From Sulfurimonas sp. (GTDB lineage: Bacteria; Campylobacterota; Campylobacteria; Campylobacterales; Sulfurimonadaceae), in the NCBI GenBank assembly GCA_028044295.1, contig JAOFSE010000010.1, positions 1 to 64,000 of the forward strand: DNA of 64,000 nt. The letters are read 5' to 3'. Numbering within the stretch: position 1 is the first letter of the stretch; every line of letters starts with the position of its first letter. Position numbers and translations under genes: made by a program. The notes beneath the pieces were generated by a model that was not told the DNA's origin, made no database searches, and was given only the letters and a program-made list of their open reading frames with translations. Below, in pieces: positions 50,702 to 62,615 of the stretch.

Positions 50702-51315
50702 TAAACTACTCTTTTCTCTTCACCATTTATAAGACGGATTATATTTGGTATATGTTTATAAAAAAGTATAAATCCAATGATGAGTACTGGTGCATGAGCC
50801 ATCTCTGGGTGAATAATAAAACTTGCTATGACAAGTGCTAGTAGTGCTGTAAGTGATGAAAGAGATGAAATACGGATGATTTTCGCTCCAAGAGCCCAAA
50901 CAACTAAAGCTATAACTGTTTCAACTGGAAGCATAAACATCATTACACCCATACCAGTTGCAACTCCTTTTCCACCTTCAAAATTCAAGTAAGGTGAAAA
51001 ACAGTGTCCTACAACAGCTAAAACAGATATAGCCCACATCGTAGAATCACTCGCGCCAAAAAAGTAAGCTATAGTTAAAACTACTACACCTTTAATTGCA
51101 TCAAGTGCTAAAGTTGCAGCCCCAAGTTTTTTTGCAAGAGCAGGGTTTGTTTCTTTTACAACTCTTAAAACATTTGTTGCCCCAATACTTTTACTACCAC
51201 TATCTTTAATGTTAACACCTGCAAACTTTTTCGCTAGTAACATACCAAAAGGAATACCACCAACTAGATAAGCAGCTATGAAAAACTGAACATTTGAGTT
51301 AAATAAAAAATCCAT
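50701..51315 (-). CDS. plsY: glycerol-3-phosphate acyltransferase PlsY
   Basis: 'AYLVGGIPFGMLLAKKFAGVNIKDSGSKSIGATNVLRV...FSPYLNFEGGKGVATGMGV'. Confidence 0.93.
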   Translation of the reverse strand: MDFLFNSNVQFFIAAYLVGGIPFGMLLAKKFAGVNIKDSGSKSIGATNVLRVVKETNPALAKKLGAATLALDAIKGVVVLTIAYFFGASDSTMWAISVLAVVGHCFSPYLNFEGGKGVATGMGVMMFMLPVETVIALVVWALGAKIIRISSLSSLTALLALVIASFIIHPEMAHAPVLIIGFILFYKHIPNIIRLINGEEKRVV

Positions 51316-51416
51316 TTATTACCTTTAAATTAATATGTGATTCTACTTTAAAAATAATTACAAGCATATAAAATTTTTCGATATAATTACGAGAATATAT
51401 AAATAAGGACATTTTT

Positions 51417-52415
51417 TTGCAACTTACAAATGAGCAATTAAAAGATAAAATTAACGAATATAAAGAGAAACTAAGTGTAACTGTTGTTGCACATTTTTAC
51501 CAAAGAGATGAAGTTTTTGATCTAGGTGACATTACAGGTGACTCACTTGAACTGGCTGTGAGAACTAGGGATGATGATGCTGAGTTTGTAGTCTTTTGTG
51601 GAGTTGGTTTCATGGGACAAAGCGTAAAAGTTCTTTCTCCAAACAAACGTGTTCTTATGCCAAAAATAGCTTGTTGTGCAATGGCGAGAATGATTGATGG
51701 TACGGCATATGATAATTCTGTAAAAACTTTAAACAATGCTGGAATATCAAACGATAATATTTTACCAATTACTTACATAAACTCTAGTGCAGAAGTTAAA
51801 GCAAGAGTAGGAGAAATGGGTGGATTAGTTTGTACAAGTTCAAATGCTAAAGTTATAATCACGGATGCTTTAAAAGTTGGTAAAAAAATACTTTTTGTTC
51901 CTGATCGTTGTTTAGGACAAAACATAGCAAACCAAATGGGACTTAAATCTTGTGTTGTAGATGACGGATCTAATCCAGCTGATGCAGATATTATCTGTTT
52001 TGATGGCTTTTGTTCAGTTCATCAGCTTTTCTCTCTTGATGATATTAAGTTTTACCGTAAAAAATTCCCAGGTATCCTTATAGCTGTCCACCCAGAGTGT
52101 GATCCTAGTATTTGTGATGCATCTGACTTTGTTGGTTCAACTTCACAACTTATTAAGTACATAAAAGAGTTACCACCTGAGCAAAAGATTGCAGTTGGTA
52201 CTGAGTTTAATATGGTCAGTCGTTTACGTCCTAACAACACTTATATTCTTTCATCAACAAAACCAGAGTGTCCAACTATGAATGAGACAACTCTACAAGA
52301 TTTATATGATGTATTAAAGTCTATTGATGATGGTGAACCACTAAACGAAATTCAAATAGAAGAAGACACACAAAAGTGGGCAAAAATTGCATTAGAGAGA
52401 ATGTTGGCTTTATGA
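51417..52415 (+). CDS. nadA: quinolinate synthase
   Basis: 'VTVVAHFYQRDEVFDLGDITGDSLELA...MARMIDG...HPECDPSICDASDFVGSTSQLIKYI...TYILSSTKPECPTMNETT'; TTG start. Confidence 0.93.
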   Translation: MQLTNEQLKDKINEYKEKLSVTVVAHFYQRDEVFDLGDITGDSLELAVRTRDDDAEFVVFCGVGFMGQSVKVLSPNKRVLMPKIACCAMARMIDGTAYDNSVKTLNNAGISNDNILPITYINSSAEVKARVGEMGGLVCTSSNAKVIITDALKVGKKILFVPDRCLGQNIANQMGLKSCVVDDGSNPADADIICFDGFCSVHQLFSLDDIKFYRKKFPGILIAVHPECDPSICDASDFVGSTSQLIKYIKELPPEQKIAVGTEFNMVSRLRPNNTYILSSTKPECPTMNETTLQDLYDVLKSIDDGEPLNEIQIEEDTQKWAKIALERMLAL

Positions 52416-53227
52416 TAGAAGATTTTGTAAAAGCATCACTTGATCAAGATGTAGGTCGTGGTGACTTGTATGCACTTGTTGAACCAAGTGTAGATGCAAG
52501 CGCAAAGATCATTGCAAAGAGTGATGGTATTGTAGCGGGTGTAGAGTATATAAATGTACTATCGCGTCTTGAGAATTTTAAGATTACGTGGAATAAAAAT
52601 GATTCAGAGAGTTTTGTTAAAGGTGATGTGTTAGCTACAATAAACGGAACTTCACATGTACTACTTCGTATAGAGAGAACACTTTTAAACATGCTTTTAC
52701 ATGCAAGTTCTATCGCAACACTTACAAACAAATATGTAAAACTAGTAGAGCCTTATGGAACTAAACTATTAGATACTAGAAAAACAAGACCACTTTTACG
52801 TGTGTTTGAGAAGTACGCTACAAGATGTGGCGGTGCAGTGAACCATAGAATGGGTTTGGATGATTCTCTCATGATTAAAGATACTCATTTAAAAACTATT
52901 AAAAACTTAAAAGATTACATATCTAAGGCTAGAAAAAAGATTCCTTTTACTTCTAAAATAGAAGTAGAAGCTGAGAGTTTTGAAATAGCAAAAGAAGCTT
53001 TTGATAGTGGATGTGACATCATAATGTGTGACAACATGACTCCTGAGCAAGTGAATGAAATAGTGAAATACAGAAATGAAAATTATCTACATGTAGGTTT
53101 AGAAGCAAGTGGAAATATTTCACTTGAAACGATAGAATCTTATGCTAAAACAGGTGTAGATGCAATAAGTTCTGGCTCATTGATTCACCAAGCAAACTGG
53201 ATTGACTTGTCTATGAAAATGGACTAA
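52412..53227 (+). CDS. nadC: nicotinate-nucleotide pyrophosphorylase
   Basis: 'DQDVGRGDL...RIERTLLNMLLHASSIATLT...LLDTRKTRPLLRVFEKYATRCGGAVNHRMGLDDSLMIKDTH'; ATG 52412 overlaps nadA stop. Confidence 0.93.
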   Translation: MIEDFVKASLDQDVGRGDLYALVEPSVDASAKIIAKSDGIVAGVEYINVLSRLENFKITWNKNDSESFVKGDVLATINGTSHVLLRIERTLLNMLLHASSIATLTNKYVKLVEPYGTKLLDTRKTRPLLRVFEKYATRCGGAVNHRMGLDDSLMIKDTHLKTIKNLKDYISKARKKIPFTSKIEVEAESFEIAKEAFDSGCDIIMCDNMTPEQVNEIVKYRNENYLHVGLEASGNISLETIESYAKTGVDAISSGSLIHQANWIDLSMKMD

Positions 53228-53238
53228 AACTCTAACTT

Positions 53239-54291
53239 ATGGCTGACGATCAGGAAAAAACCGAAGAACCCACCGATAAGAAGATTGAGGACGCCAGAAA
53301 AGAAGGTAATGTCCCCAAGTCTCAAGATGCTTCAGGGGTAATCACACTCTTTATTGCTCTTCTTTCTTTTTTACTACTCTTTCCATATATGACGTCACAT
53401 GTTATTTTTCTTTTTAAATATTATTTCTCTTTACTTGGCACTCATCTAGACAAAGCTCTGATGGTAGATATCGCGATTGTGACGATTAAAGAGACTCTCT
53501 TAATTGTTATGCCTGTTTCGATTGCTGTTGCTATTGCTGGTGTTATTGCGGCTTTAGCTCAGTTTGGTTTTTTGTTTACTACGGAAGCAATAGCGCCAAA
53601 GTTTAGTAAATTAGATCCTATTAAGGGAGCTAAAAACCTTTTTTCTGTTAAAAAAATTATAGAGGGTATCAAAGTGACTTTTAAGTCATTCACTACATTA
53701 GGGGTAGGGTTTTTCTTTTTCTTCATTTTTATTACTGACCTTCCTACTGTAGCACTTTTTAGTTTACCAGACCAGCTTGTTTGGTTGCAAGAGAAAATAC
53801 TCATTATCGCCTTTGTGATGCTTCTGATTATTTTTGTATTTGCAATAATAGACATTATTATAGTTAGAAAACAGTATTTTGATGGTCTTAAGATGAGTAA
53901 GCAAGAAATAAAAGATGAGATGAAAAATATGGATGGAGACCCACTCATAAAAGCAAAAATCCGTCAGATTCAGATGCAAGCTGCTCAAAAGAGAATGATG
54001 AGTGAAGTACCAAACGCTGATGTAGTTATAACCAACCCAACTCACTACGCTGTTGCTATAAAGTATGATGATCAAAAATCTCATGCACCAATAGTTGTTG
54101 CAAAGGGTATGGACAATATCGCTCAACAAATTAAAAAAATTGCTCGTGAAAATAATGTACATGTAGTACAAAACCCACCCTTAGCAAGAAGTCTTTATGC
54201 TCAAGTGGAAGTTGAGAAGCCTATACCAAATGAACTTTTTGCAGCAGTAGCAGAAGTACTTGCCTATGTTTATAAGATGAATCAAAAGTAA
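53239..54291 (+). CDS. flhB: flagellar biosynthesis protein FlhB
   Basis: 'MADDQEKTEEPTDKKIEDARKEGNVPKSQDASG...VVITNPTHYAVAIKYD' autocleavage NPTH motif. Confidence 0.95.
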   Translation: MADDQEKTEEPTDKKIEDARKEGNVPKSQDASGVITLFIALLSFLLLFPYMTSHVIFLFKYYFSLLGTHLDKALMVDIAIVTIKETLLIVMPVSIAVAIAGVIAALAQFGFLFTTEAIAPKFSKLDPIKGAKNLFSVKKIIEGIKVTFKSFTTLGVGFFFFFIFITDLPTVALFSLPDQLVWLQEKILIIAFVMLLIIFVFAIIDIIIVRKQYFDGLKMSKQEIKDEMKNMDGDPLIKAKIRQIQMQAAQKRMMSEVPNADVVITNPTHYAVAIKYDDQKSHAPIVVAKGMDNIAQQIKKIARENNVHVVQNPPLARSLYAQVEVEKPIPNELFAAVAEVLAYVYKMNQK

Positions 54292-54334
54292 AGTTGTTAT
54301 GTTTAATAATTATTCGTTAAAAAAAGGAATTAAA

Positions 54335-54760
54335 ATGTTAAAAGTCATATATATAATACTAATCGGATCAATGTTTATAGGATGTACAAAAGATGTTGAA
54401 GGGTTAACGCCAATACAAGTTAATAATCATAAATTCTTTTACAAGACTAATTATGATTTTAGTTGTTCTTTTGGACATATATCATTATTTTTTAAGAAAG
54501 GTGTTATATTAGCACCAGTTTCAGTTGGGGGTATTGATTATGGTGATCATAAAGAAAGTATTAAATTACCAGAACATACATTGGGGCTTGAAGTTCGTAA
54601 ACCAATAAGCGGACAGCAGTATATATTAATATACCCAGATGGAAGTTTAGTTAGCGATAGGCCTCTAGCAGTTGCTTTTAAAGCAGATTATATGGTTGAA
54701 GATATGTCTACATGTAATAATCAGAATAAACACCCATTTAAACGAATAGAAAATAAATAA
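54335..54760 (+). CDS. small lipoprotein of unknown function
   Basis: From internal ATG: MLKVIYIILIGSMFIGCTKDVEG; lipobox FIGC. Confidence 0.55.
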   Translation: MLKVIYIILIGSMFIGCTKDVEGLTPIQVNNHKFFYKTNYDFSCSFGHISLFFKKGVILAPVSVGGIDYGDHKESIKLPEHTLGLEVRKPISGQQYILIYPDGSLVSDRPLAVAFKADYMVEDMSTCNNQNKHPFKRIENK

Positions 54761-54837
54761 AGCTATATTATTTATCTTTTAATCTTTAATTTAATGAATC
54801 AAAAATAGTATATAATTTTAAAAACAAAAAGAGATTT

Positions 54838-55776
54838 ATGAACACGCTTATAGAAAAAATTGATAGTGCAAAACATGTAGTTGTTATTTCACATGTGAAC
54901 CCAGATGCAGATTCTATTGGTAGTTCTAGTGCTATGTATACATATCTACTTCAAAAGCATAAAAAAGCCTCTTGGTACTGTAAAACTAAAGACTTAAGTA
55001 ATAATTTTAGCTTTATCCCATGGTTTGACAAAATCAAAGACTCTTTTCCAGTCTCAGCTGATTTAGCTATCTCACTTGATTGTGGTGATGCTAAAAGACT
55101 TGGACTTGAATTAGAATGTGACCTGATAAACATAGACCATCATGCATCGAATAAAAACTATGGAACTATCAACCTTGTTGATTCTAATGCTATTAGTACA
55201 TCAGTAGTCTTGTATGACTTTTTTAAAGCTAACGATGTAAAGATAAATGCAAAGATGGCTACAGCTATATATGCAGGACTTTTAGATGACTCAAATGCAC
55301 TCATGAGTGATGATGTTGATGGTACAATATTTGCTATTGTTAGAGACTTAATTGATAGTGGTGCAGAACATAAAGTTTGTAGTAAGTACATCGTAAAAAG
55401 TATGTCATTGGCAGCTCTTAGACTCAAAGGTAAGATGTTTACAGATATGTCTTTAGAGTATGATGCACAAGTATCGGTGTTTTGTGTAAGCAAAGATGAT
55501 ATGAAATCGACTGGCGCTCGTGGCGAAGACTGTGAAGAAGCACTTGAAGAGTCTGTGTATCTTCCACATGTAGAAGTGGCACTTCTTTTAAAAGAGAATT
55601 CAAATGGTTCCATAAAAGGCTCTTTACGTTCCAATGGTAAGGTTGACGCTGCAAAGATTGCGTCACAGTTGAATGGTGGTGGTCATAAGAGTAGGGCAGG
55701 TTTCTCCATAGACGCGGGTGTATCACTGAGTGATGCAAAAGAAAAATTATTAAGTTTAATAAAGAAGGAAATTTAG
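54838..55776 (+). CDS. DHH/DHHA1 phosphoesterase (NrnA-like)
   Basis: 'VVISHVNPDADSIGSSSAMY...INIDHHASNKNYGTINLVD...LNGGGHKSRAGFS'. Confidence 0.9.
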   Translation: MNTLIEKIDSAKHVVVISHVNPDADSIGSSSAMYTYLLQKHKKASWYCKTKDLSNNFSFIPWFDKIKDSFPVSADLAISLDCGDAKRLGLELECDLINIDHHASNKNYGTINLVDSNAISTSVVLYDFFKANDVKINAKMATAIYAGLLDDSNALMSDDVDGTIFAIVRDLIDSGAEHKVCSKYIVKSMSLAALRLKGKMFTDMSLEYDAQVSVFCVSKDDMKSTGARGEDCEEALEESVYLPHVEVALLLKENSNGSIKGSLRSNGKVDAAKIASQLNGGGHKSRAGFSIDAGVSLSDAKEKLLSLIKKEI

Positions 55777-55777
55777 T

Positions 55778-57142
55778 TTGAGACAAAAGAAGAATTCATC
55801 GTTTACTGGACTAGTGTTTTTTGTAGCACTAATTGTAGCAATTATATATGTTTATAGTTCAAAAACATTTGAGAGAGATATACCAAATATCACAATGAAA
55901 AATAATGGTTACTGGAACTTTAAAAAGCCATTAGCTATTTCAATAGAAGATGAAAGTGGATTACAATCGTATAGTATTAGTATAAAGACTAAAGATGATG
56001 AGTCGGTTTTAGAATATGAGAAATTTATAATAGCTAAAGAGTCTATGTCTATAAAACTTGCAGCACCTAAAAATGCTTATGCTATAAAAGATAAAGAGAT
56101 TGTCATATCTATCAGTGCAAATGATGCAAGTAAATGGAATTTTTTAAATGGCAATAGTATAGTTAAAGAGTATAAGTTAAAAATAGATAGAAGAAGACCA
56201 CAGTTAAATAATGTGGCTAATTCATATAAGATTAAAAAGGGTGGTGCAGCCCTTGTTGTTTTTAAAGCTAGAGATGACAACATGCAAGATATATATATAG
56301 AAACAAACTTTGATAAAAAGTTTAAAGTACAGCCATTCTATAAAGATGGTTACTATATTTCACTTTTAGCATGGCCTATTACTGAAAAAACTTTTAGAGC
56401 AACTATAGTTGCCAAAGACTTCGCTGGAAACATATCTAAAACGCAAGTTCCACTGTATTTGAAAGACAAAGCATATAGATTGTCAAACATAAAGCTTAGT
56501 GATAAGTTTTTAAATGGAAAGATAGCTCAGCTTGCTGAAGAGTTTGCAGAGACTCAAGGTGTTACTAACTCTCTAGAGCAGTTTAAAATAATAAATGAAG
56601 ATATTAGAGCTAAAAATGAAGAGCTGATTCATCAGATAACATCTAAAATTGATGATGAAATGATCAGTGATTTCAAGATTGATAAAATGTACCCACTAAA
56701 AAATGCAGCTATAGTAGCTTACTTTGGTGATCATAGAAAATACTCTTATGATGGGGAGTTTATTAGTGAAGCGTATCATCTTGGACTAGATATGGCTAGT
56801 AATGCAATGGCTCAAATAAAACCACAAAATGGTGGTAAGGTAGTATACTCTGATTACAATGGTCTGTATGGGAATATGCCTATCATACATCATGGACTAG
56901 GTCTTTATACACTTTATGGTCACTGCTCAAGTACGAATGTAAATATTGGTGATGAGACTAAAGAGGGTGAACACATTTCAAACACAGGTAAAAGCGGATA
57001 TGCTATGGGAGATCATTTACATTTTGGTATACTTATTCAAGGTATAGAAGTTCGTCCAGCTGAATGGATGGATAGCACATGGATAAAGTTAAATATTAAT
57101 GATATTATAAAAGATGCTAAAGACATTATAGATAGAAGCTAA
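55778..57142 (+). CDS. M23-family peptidoglycan endopeptidase
   Basis: 'YHLGLDMASNAMAQIKPQNGGKVVYSDYNGLYGNMPIIHHGLGLYTLYGHCSSTNVNIGD...DHLHFGILIQG'. Confidence 0.92.
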   Translation: MRQKKNSSFTGLVFFVALIVAIIYVYSSKTFERDIPNITMKNNGYWNFKKPLAISIEDESGLQSYSISIKTKDDESVLEYEKFIIAKESMSIKLAAPKNAYAIKDKEIVISISANDASKWNFLNGNSIVKEYKLKIDRRRPQLNNVANSYKIKKGGAALVVFKARDDNMQDIYIETNFDKKFKVQPFYKDGYYISLLAWPITEKTFRATIVAKDFAGNISKTQVPLYLKDKAYRLSNIKLSDKFLNGKIAQLAEEFAETQGVTNSLEQFKIINEDIRAKNEELIHQITSKIDDEMISDFKIDKMYPLKNAAIVAYFGDHRKYSYDGEFISEAYHLGLDMASNAMAQIKPQNGGKVVYSDYNGLYGNMPIIHHGLGLYTLYGHCSSTNVNIGDETKEGEHISNTGKSGYAMGDHLHFGILIQGIEVRPAEWMDSTWIKLNINDIIKDAKDIIDRS

Positions 57143-57154
57143 GGAGACAAAGAA

Positions 57155-58039
57155 ATGTATCAAACAACTATTAAAAAAACTGTTGAGTTAGTGGGGATTG
57201 GTCTTCATAAGGGTTCTGCAGTAAAGCTGATCCTTGAGCCATTAAAAGAAAACAGTGGTATAGTGTTTTACAGAAGTGATGTTGATGTAGCTATACCCCT
57301 CACACCTGAAAATGTAGTGGATACTAAAATGGCTACAGTTATTGGTAAAGATGGATATGTGATATCTACTATAGAGCATATGTTGTCTGCTGTTTATGCT
57401 TACGGTATAGATAATCTAAAAGTAATTGTAGATGCCGATGAGGTTCCTGTTATGGATGGAAGCAGTGCTAGTTTTTGTATGCTTTTAGATGAAGCTGGTA
57501 TACAAGAGTTAGACTCTCCTAAAAAAGTAATGAGAATTAAAAAAGACATTACAGTACAAGATGGTGATAAGTATGTAAAACTATCTCCATCACCAGATTT
57601 ACAGTATGACTTTACGATTAAGTTTCCACATCCTGTTATACAAAAGCAAGAGTATGTACTCAAGTTTACAAAACAGAGTTACAAAGATGAAATCTCTCGT
57701 GCTAGAACATTTGGTTTTTTACATGAGGTTCAGTATCTTCGTTCAAAAGGACTAGCTCTTGGTGGCTCATTAGAAAACGCGATTGTGTTAGATGAGAAGA
57801 AAATTTTAAACCCTGAAGGTTTAAGATTTGATGATGAATTTGTTAGACATAAAATACTAGATGCGATAGGCGATATGGCACTTATAGGTATGAATTTTGT
57901 TGGTAATTATGAAGCAATGGCTGGTAGTCATGACTTAAACCATAAGCTAACACTGGAACTATTAAAAGATCCAGAAAATTATGAAGTTGTTGAGTTACTT
58001 GGAGAAAAAACTGTGGAGTTAGAAAAAGCTTATGCTTAA
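57155..58039 (+). CDS. lpxC: UDP-3-O-acyl-N-acetylglucosamine deacetylase
   Basis: '[20 protein letters not shown]...[18 protein letters not shown]...MDGSSASF...[33 protein letters not shown]...[15 protein letters not shown]'. Confidence 0.95.
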   Translation: MYQTTIKKTVELVGIGLHKGSAVKLILEPLKENSGIVFYRSDVDVAIPLTPENVVDTKMATVIGKDGYVISTIEHMLSAVYAYGIDNLKVIVDADEVPVMDGSSASFCMLLDEAGIQELDSPKKVMRIKKDITVQDGDKYVKLSPSPDLQYDFTIKFPHPVIQKQEYVLKFTKQSYKDEISRARTFGFLHEVQYLRSKGLALGGSLENAIVLDEKKILNPEGLRFDDEFVRHKILDAIGDMALIGMNFVGNYEAMAGSHDLNHKLTLELLKDPENYEVVELLGEKTVELEKAYA

Positions 58040-58493
58040 AGAAGTTGATCTTCTTTTTATAACACTCTCTTCACCTATACAAATAGGTGTATATGAGAAT
58101 AGCAAACTTATAGATACAATCTCTAGTGATGAGAAAAGCTCGGATATACTACCTATAATATATAAAGACCTTACATCTAAGTACGATATCAAAAAACTTT
58201 TTTATGCTAATGGACCTGGTAGTTTTATGGCAATAAAAGTAGCATATATATTTTTAAAATCTATGAGCGTTTTAGAAAAAATACCACTTTTTGCAACAGA
58301 TGCATTTAAATTTAATCAAAATCAACCAATAAAAGCCATTGGAAAGTTGTTTTTTGTTAAACTCTCATCAGAAATAAAAACTCAAAAGTTAGAAACAGTA
58401 CCAAGTATGGAATTTAAACTTCCTGATGTACTAGATTATAATGAGTTTAGCACAACAAGCACACCACTTTATAGTATAGGTGCTGTTGGATAG
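58032..58493 (+). CDS. tsaB: TsaB-like tRNA threonylcarbamoyladenosine biosynthesis protein
   Basis: '[37 protein letters not shown]'; short, divergent. Confidence 0.7.
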   Translation: MLKEVDLLFITLSSPIQIGVYENSKLIDTISSDEKSSDILPIIYKDLTSKYDIKKLFYANGPGSFMAIKVAYIFLKSMSVLEKIPLFATDAFKFNQNQPIKAIGKLFFVKLSSEIKTQKLETVPSMEFKLPDVLDYNEFSTTSTPLYSIGAVG

Positions 58494-58500
58494 GATATAA

Positions 58501-59382
58501 GTGACAATAAGTGTACCAGCAACAAGTGCAAATCTTGGACCAGGTTTTGATTCTCTAGGTTTAGCAGTTGATTTAAGAAATAGAGTTGAGTTTCATCCAT
58601 CTAAGTTTTTCAGTGTAAGCATAAAAGGTGAGGGTGAAAATAATCCAAGATTAAAAGGCAACAACCTTTTTGTTAGTATCTTTAACGAACACTACAATCG
58701 TTTAACTAAAAAAAGACAAAACTTTAAATTCACATTTTACAACCAGATTCCAATGTCTAGAGGGCTTGGCAGTTCATCTGCCGTCATTGTGAGTGCGATT
58801 GCTAGTGCACATGAAGCAGCTGGCATAAGAGTTTCTAAAAGAAGAATACTTAACCATGCATTAGTATATGAATCACACCCTGATAACATTACGCCAGCGG
58901 TTATGGGTGGGTTTAATGCCGCTACAGTAGAAAAAAATAAAGTTTTTTCTCAAAAAAAACATCTACCAGACTATATAAAAGCTATAGTTGTTATTCCAAA
59001 TAAGCAAATGAATACAGCTAAAGGACGAACTCTTCTTCCTAAATCATACTCAAAAGAGAATGCAGTTTATAACCTTTCACACACAGCTTTAAGTGTTGCT
59101 GCATTTTTTAATGAAGACTGGGAAATATTAAAACTTGCTTCTCAAGATAGGTTTCATCAAAAAGCTAGAATGAAAACACTTCCTGAACTTTTTTCAGTTC
59201 AAAAGATTGCTTATGAGAGTGGTGCTTTAATGAGTACGCTATCAGGTAGCGGTTCTACATTTTTTTCAATGGCTTATGATGAAGATTCAGCTATGATAGC
59301 TAATAAACTAAGTCAAAAGTTTCCTGACTTTACTGTTAAAGTATTAGACTTTGACAATGATGGACTTATAGTAGAGAAATAA
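58501..59382 (+). CDS. thrB: homoserine kinase
   Basis: '[25 protein letters not shown]...[19 protein letters not shown]...[14 protein letters not shown]'. Confidence 0.93.
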   Translation: MTISVPATSANLGPGFDSLGLAVDLRNRVEFHPSKFFSVSIKGEGENNPRLKGNNLFVSIFNEHYNRLTKKRQNFKFTFYNQIPMSRGLGSSSAVIVSAIASAHEAAGIRVSKRRILNHALVYESHPDNITPAVMGGFNAATVEKNKVFSQKKHLPDYIKAIVVIPNKQMNTAKGRTLLPKSYSKENAVYNLSHTALSVAAFFNEDWEILKLASQDRFHQKARMKTLPELFSVQKIAYESGALMSTLSGSGSTFFSMAYDEDSAMIANKLSQKFPDFTVKVLDFDNDGLIVEK

Positions 59383-59423
59383 CTTCTCTATTTCTTCTTA
59401 GAATCAAGGAACTTTTAGGTATA

Positions 59424-59702
59424 ATGGCGGAAAAAATTAACCAACCTCTTAGAATGTGTATATCTTGTAGAGATAGAGATGTACAAAGCAATCTAGAAAG
59501 ATTACAGTGTGAAGACTCACAACTTAGTCTTTATAGAGGACATGGAAGAAGTTTTTATATATGTAAAGTTTGTCTTGAAGATCAAAAAAAGGTCTCCAAA
59601 GCACTAATGCGTCAATGCAGAAGTGGAGAAAAAGATAAACTTGTGAACAAACTAAAGGAGATCATCACTGATGACAGAAAAAAGTTAGCGTTAAAGAAAT
59701 AG
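59424..59702 (+). CDS. ylxR: YlxR-family RNA-binding protein; true end may be earlier if the A6 tract at 59678-59683 carries an extra base
   Basis: '[58 protein letters not shown]'. Confidence 0.8.
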   Translation: MAEKINQPLRMCISCRDRDVQSNLERLQCEDSQLSLYRGHGRSFYICKVCLEDQKKVSKALMRQCRSGEKDKLVNKLKEIITDDRKKLALKK

Positions 59703-62266
59703 CAGACGAGCTAGGAATTGCTTCTAAAGATGTTTTAGAAAAAGCCAAAGGTATGGGTATTGAAGTAAAAGCTGCACAGAGTAAAGTTACTATGGAAGAA
59801 GCAGAAAACATTGCAAACTATATTATGAATGGTGAACCCGCTGAAGCTCCAGCACCACAAAAGAAGACGCCTGCTAAGTCAAAAAGTGATACTCCTAAAG
59901 AAGAAGCTAAGAAAAGCGAAGAGAAAAAAGATACTCCTGTAAAAGAAGAAACTTCTAAAGAGACTAAAGTAGTAGAAGAAAAAGTAGAGGTTCCAGAAGA
60001 AAAAACTGAACCAGAAGCTAAAGAGAAGTCGGAAAAAACAAAAGATGCTACTTCATCTATTAAGGTTGTTGAACCTAAAAAGATGCAAATTAAAAAATCT
60101 GGTCTTAAGATTGTTAAAAAGAAAAAGCCAAAAGTTGAAGAGACTTATTCGGCACCTACTAAAAGTACAAATGTATCTTCATATGGAAAAATGAGTGCAG
60201 AGGCTTTAGAAGAGTTGGCATCTAAGAAAAAGTCAAAACAACAAGTATCTAATGCAAGAAAACAAGAGCATGGTAAGAAGATAGATATCTTCGGTGGTTC
60301 TATGAGTGATGTATCTATGGATATGGATGATCAAGTAACACTTCTGGACTTAAATGCTACAGAGCGTCGTGAAATGATGCCAGAACAACCTAAGAAGCCG
60401 AGAACTCCAAAACCAGCTGGTAGAAATGCTAACAAAAAAGCAGCTCCTAGAGGCAGAAAAGTTTCTCGTGATAAAAGAAAGAAATATGCTAAATCTACTC
60501 AAGAAGATGTAGTTGTAACTCATGTAGAGATTCCTGAAGATATTCGTGTTTATGAATTTGCTGAAAAACTAAACCGTCCAATGTCAGACATTATCAAAGT
60601 CCTTTTTGACCTTGGTATGATGATGACTAAAAATGACTTCCTGGGTAATGATGAGATAGAAATTCTTTCTGAAGAATTTGATGTTGAAGTAACTATTATA
60701 GACCCTAAAGATGAGTTTACTCATGATGAAGAGGATATTGAAGAAGATCCAGATGCTACTGAAAGACCACCTGTAATTACAATTATGGGTCACGTTGATC
60801 ATGGTAAAACTTCACTTCTTGATGCTATTAGAAATGCTAAAGTTACTGATGGAGAAGCTGGTGGTATTACTCAACATATTGGGGCATATACTGTTAAGCA
60901 TAACAAAAAAGACATTACATTTATAGATACTCCTGGTCACGCAGCGTTTTCACACATGCGTCAACGTGGTACAGATATTACAGATATTATCATTATTGTT
61001 GTTGCTGCTGATGATGGTGTTAAACCTCAAACAGAAGAGGTTATTAAACTAGCTCAATCTTCAGGTGCACCTGTAATTGTTGCACTTAATAAAATGGACA
61101 AAGAGACTGCACAACCAGATGTTGTTAAAGGTCAAATGGCTGAGCGTAACATGAACCCAGTTGATTGGGGTGGAGATATAGAATTTGTTCCAGTTTCTGC
61201 AAAAAGTGGAATGGGTATCGATGACTTATTAGAAAACATTTTATTAACTGCTGAAGTTCTTGAGCTTAAAGCAAATGAGAACGCTATGGCTAAAGCTGCT
61301 GTTGTTGAAGCATCTCTAGAAAAAGGGCGTGGACCAGTTGCAACTGTGATTGTTCAAAATGGTACGCTTAAAGTTGGAGACTATGTAGTTTGTGGTTCAT
61401 CATATGGTCGCGTAAAAGCACTTATCGACGAAAACAATAAACAAGTTAAAATACTTCTTCCATCTCATACAGCTCAGGTTGCAGGACTTAGTGAAGTTCC
61501 AGCATCTGGTGAAGTTATGACAGTTATGGGTAGTGATAAAGAAGCTAAAGAGTATGCTCAAAAACGTCATGAATATGACAGACATAAAGAACTTTCTCAC
61601 TCAACTAAATCAACTTTAGAAGATATGACTTCTATGATTGCAGAGGGTAGACTTAAATCTCTTAAAGTTGTTCTTAAAACTGATGTTCATGGTACACTTG
61701 AAGCATTAAAAACATCACTTTCTGAACTTAGAAATGAAGAAGTTAAAATTGATGTAATTTCTACTGGTGTAGGTGGAATTACTGAAAATGATGTTGAACT
61801 TGCATCTGCTAGCGATAACTGTATACTACTTGGATTTAACATTCGTCCTACTGGTTCAGTTAAAGCTCTTGCTAAACAAAGAGGGATTGAGATTAGAAAC
61901 TATTCTATTATCTACCAACTTCTTGATGATGTAACTTCTATGCTTACGGGTATGATGGATACTAAGTATGATGAAGAAAATACTGGTCAAGCTGATGTTA
62001 AAGATACTTTCAAAACACCTAAAGGTATGATAGCTGGTTGTGTTGTTGTTGATGGTAGACTTATCCGTGGTGGTCTTGTTCGTGTTATTCGTGAAGGTGT
62101 TGTTATATTTGAGGGTGAACTTACTTCACTTAAACGCTTTAAAGATGATGTTGAAGAGATTGGTAACGGTTATGAATGTGGTGTTGGTATCAAAGGCTAT
62201 GACGATGTTTTAGTTGGAGATGTCATTGAAACATTCAAAAAAGTTGAGCAAAAAGTTTCTCTGTGA
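59671..62266 (+). CDS. infB: translation initiation factor IF-2; N-terminus frameshifted in the A6 tract 59678-59683 (ORF track starts at 59753)
   Basis: '[41 protein letters not shown]...[22 protein letters not shown]'; deleting one A gives [35 protein letters not shown], the expected IF2-N start. Confidence 0.95.
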
Positions 62267-62613
62267 CCGAAGCTCAGATTAAACTAAAAAGGACGGAATC
62301 ACTTTTATTAGAGTTGATTCCAGAAGCTCTTGGAAGTTTAAATGATAAGAGATTGCATGAGATAAATGTAATTGAGGTTAAATGTTCACGTGGAAAGAGT
62401 GATGCTAAGGTATATATCGATCCAGCATCACTAACTGAACAAGAAAAAAGAGACTATTTAAAACTTCTTCGTAAGGCTAGACCAATAGTTGAAACTTTTT
62501 GTATGAAAGATCAAGGCTGGTTCCGTTCTCCCAAATTAACATTTGAATTTGATGAACAGTTGAAAAAAACACAAGATTTAGAAGAACTATTTAAAAAAAT
62601 TTCTAAGGATTAA
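62263..62613 (+). CDS. rbfA: ribosome-binding factor A
   Basis: '[49 protein letters not shown]'; between infB and rimP. Confidence 0.85.
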   Translation: MTEAQIKLKRTESLLLELIPEALGSLNDKRLHEINVIEVKCSRGKSDAKVYIDPASLTEQEKRDYLKLLRKARPIVETFCMKDQGWFRSPKLTFEFDEQLKKTQDLEELFKKISKD

Positions 62614-62615
62614 AT

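Noticed and set aside
53559-54171. Two minus-strand ORFs antisense to flhB
   Set aside because: Overlapping shadow ORFs in an unambiguous flhB gene
55158-55634. 158-aa minus-strand ORF inside the DHH phosphoesterase gene (also 55439..55786)
   Set aside because: Shadow of a well-supported coding gene; no family signature or start context
59678-59684. Programmed -1 frameshift at an A_AAA_AAG-like heptamer in infB and the other A tracts
   Set aside because: All six loci require a +1 shift (skipping one A), not -1; sequence error or RNAP slippage fits better
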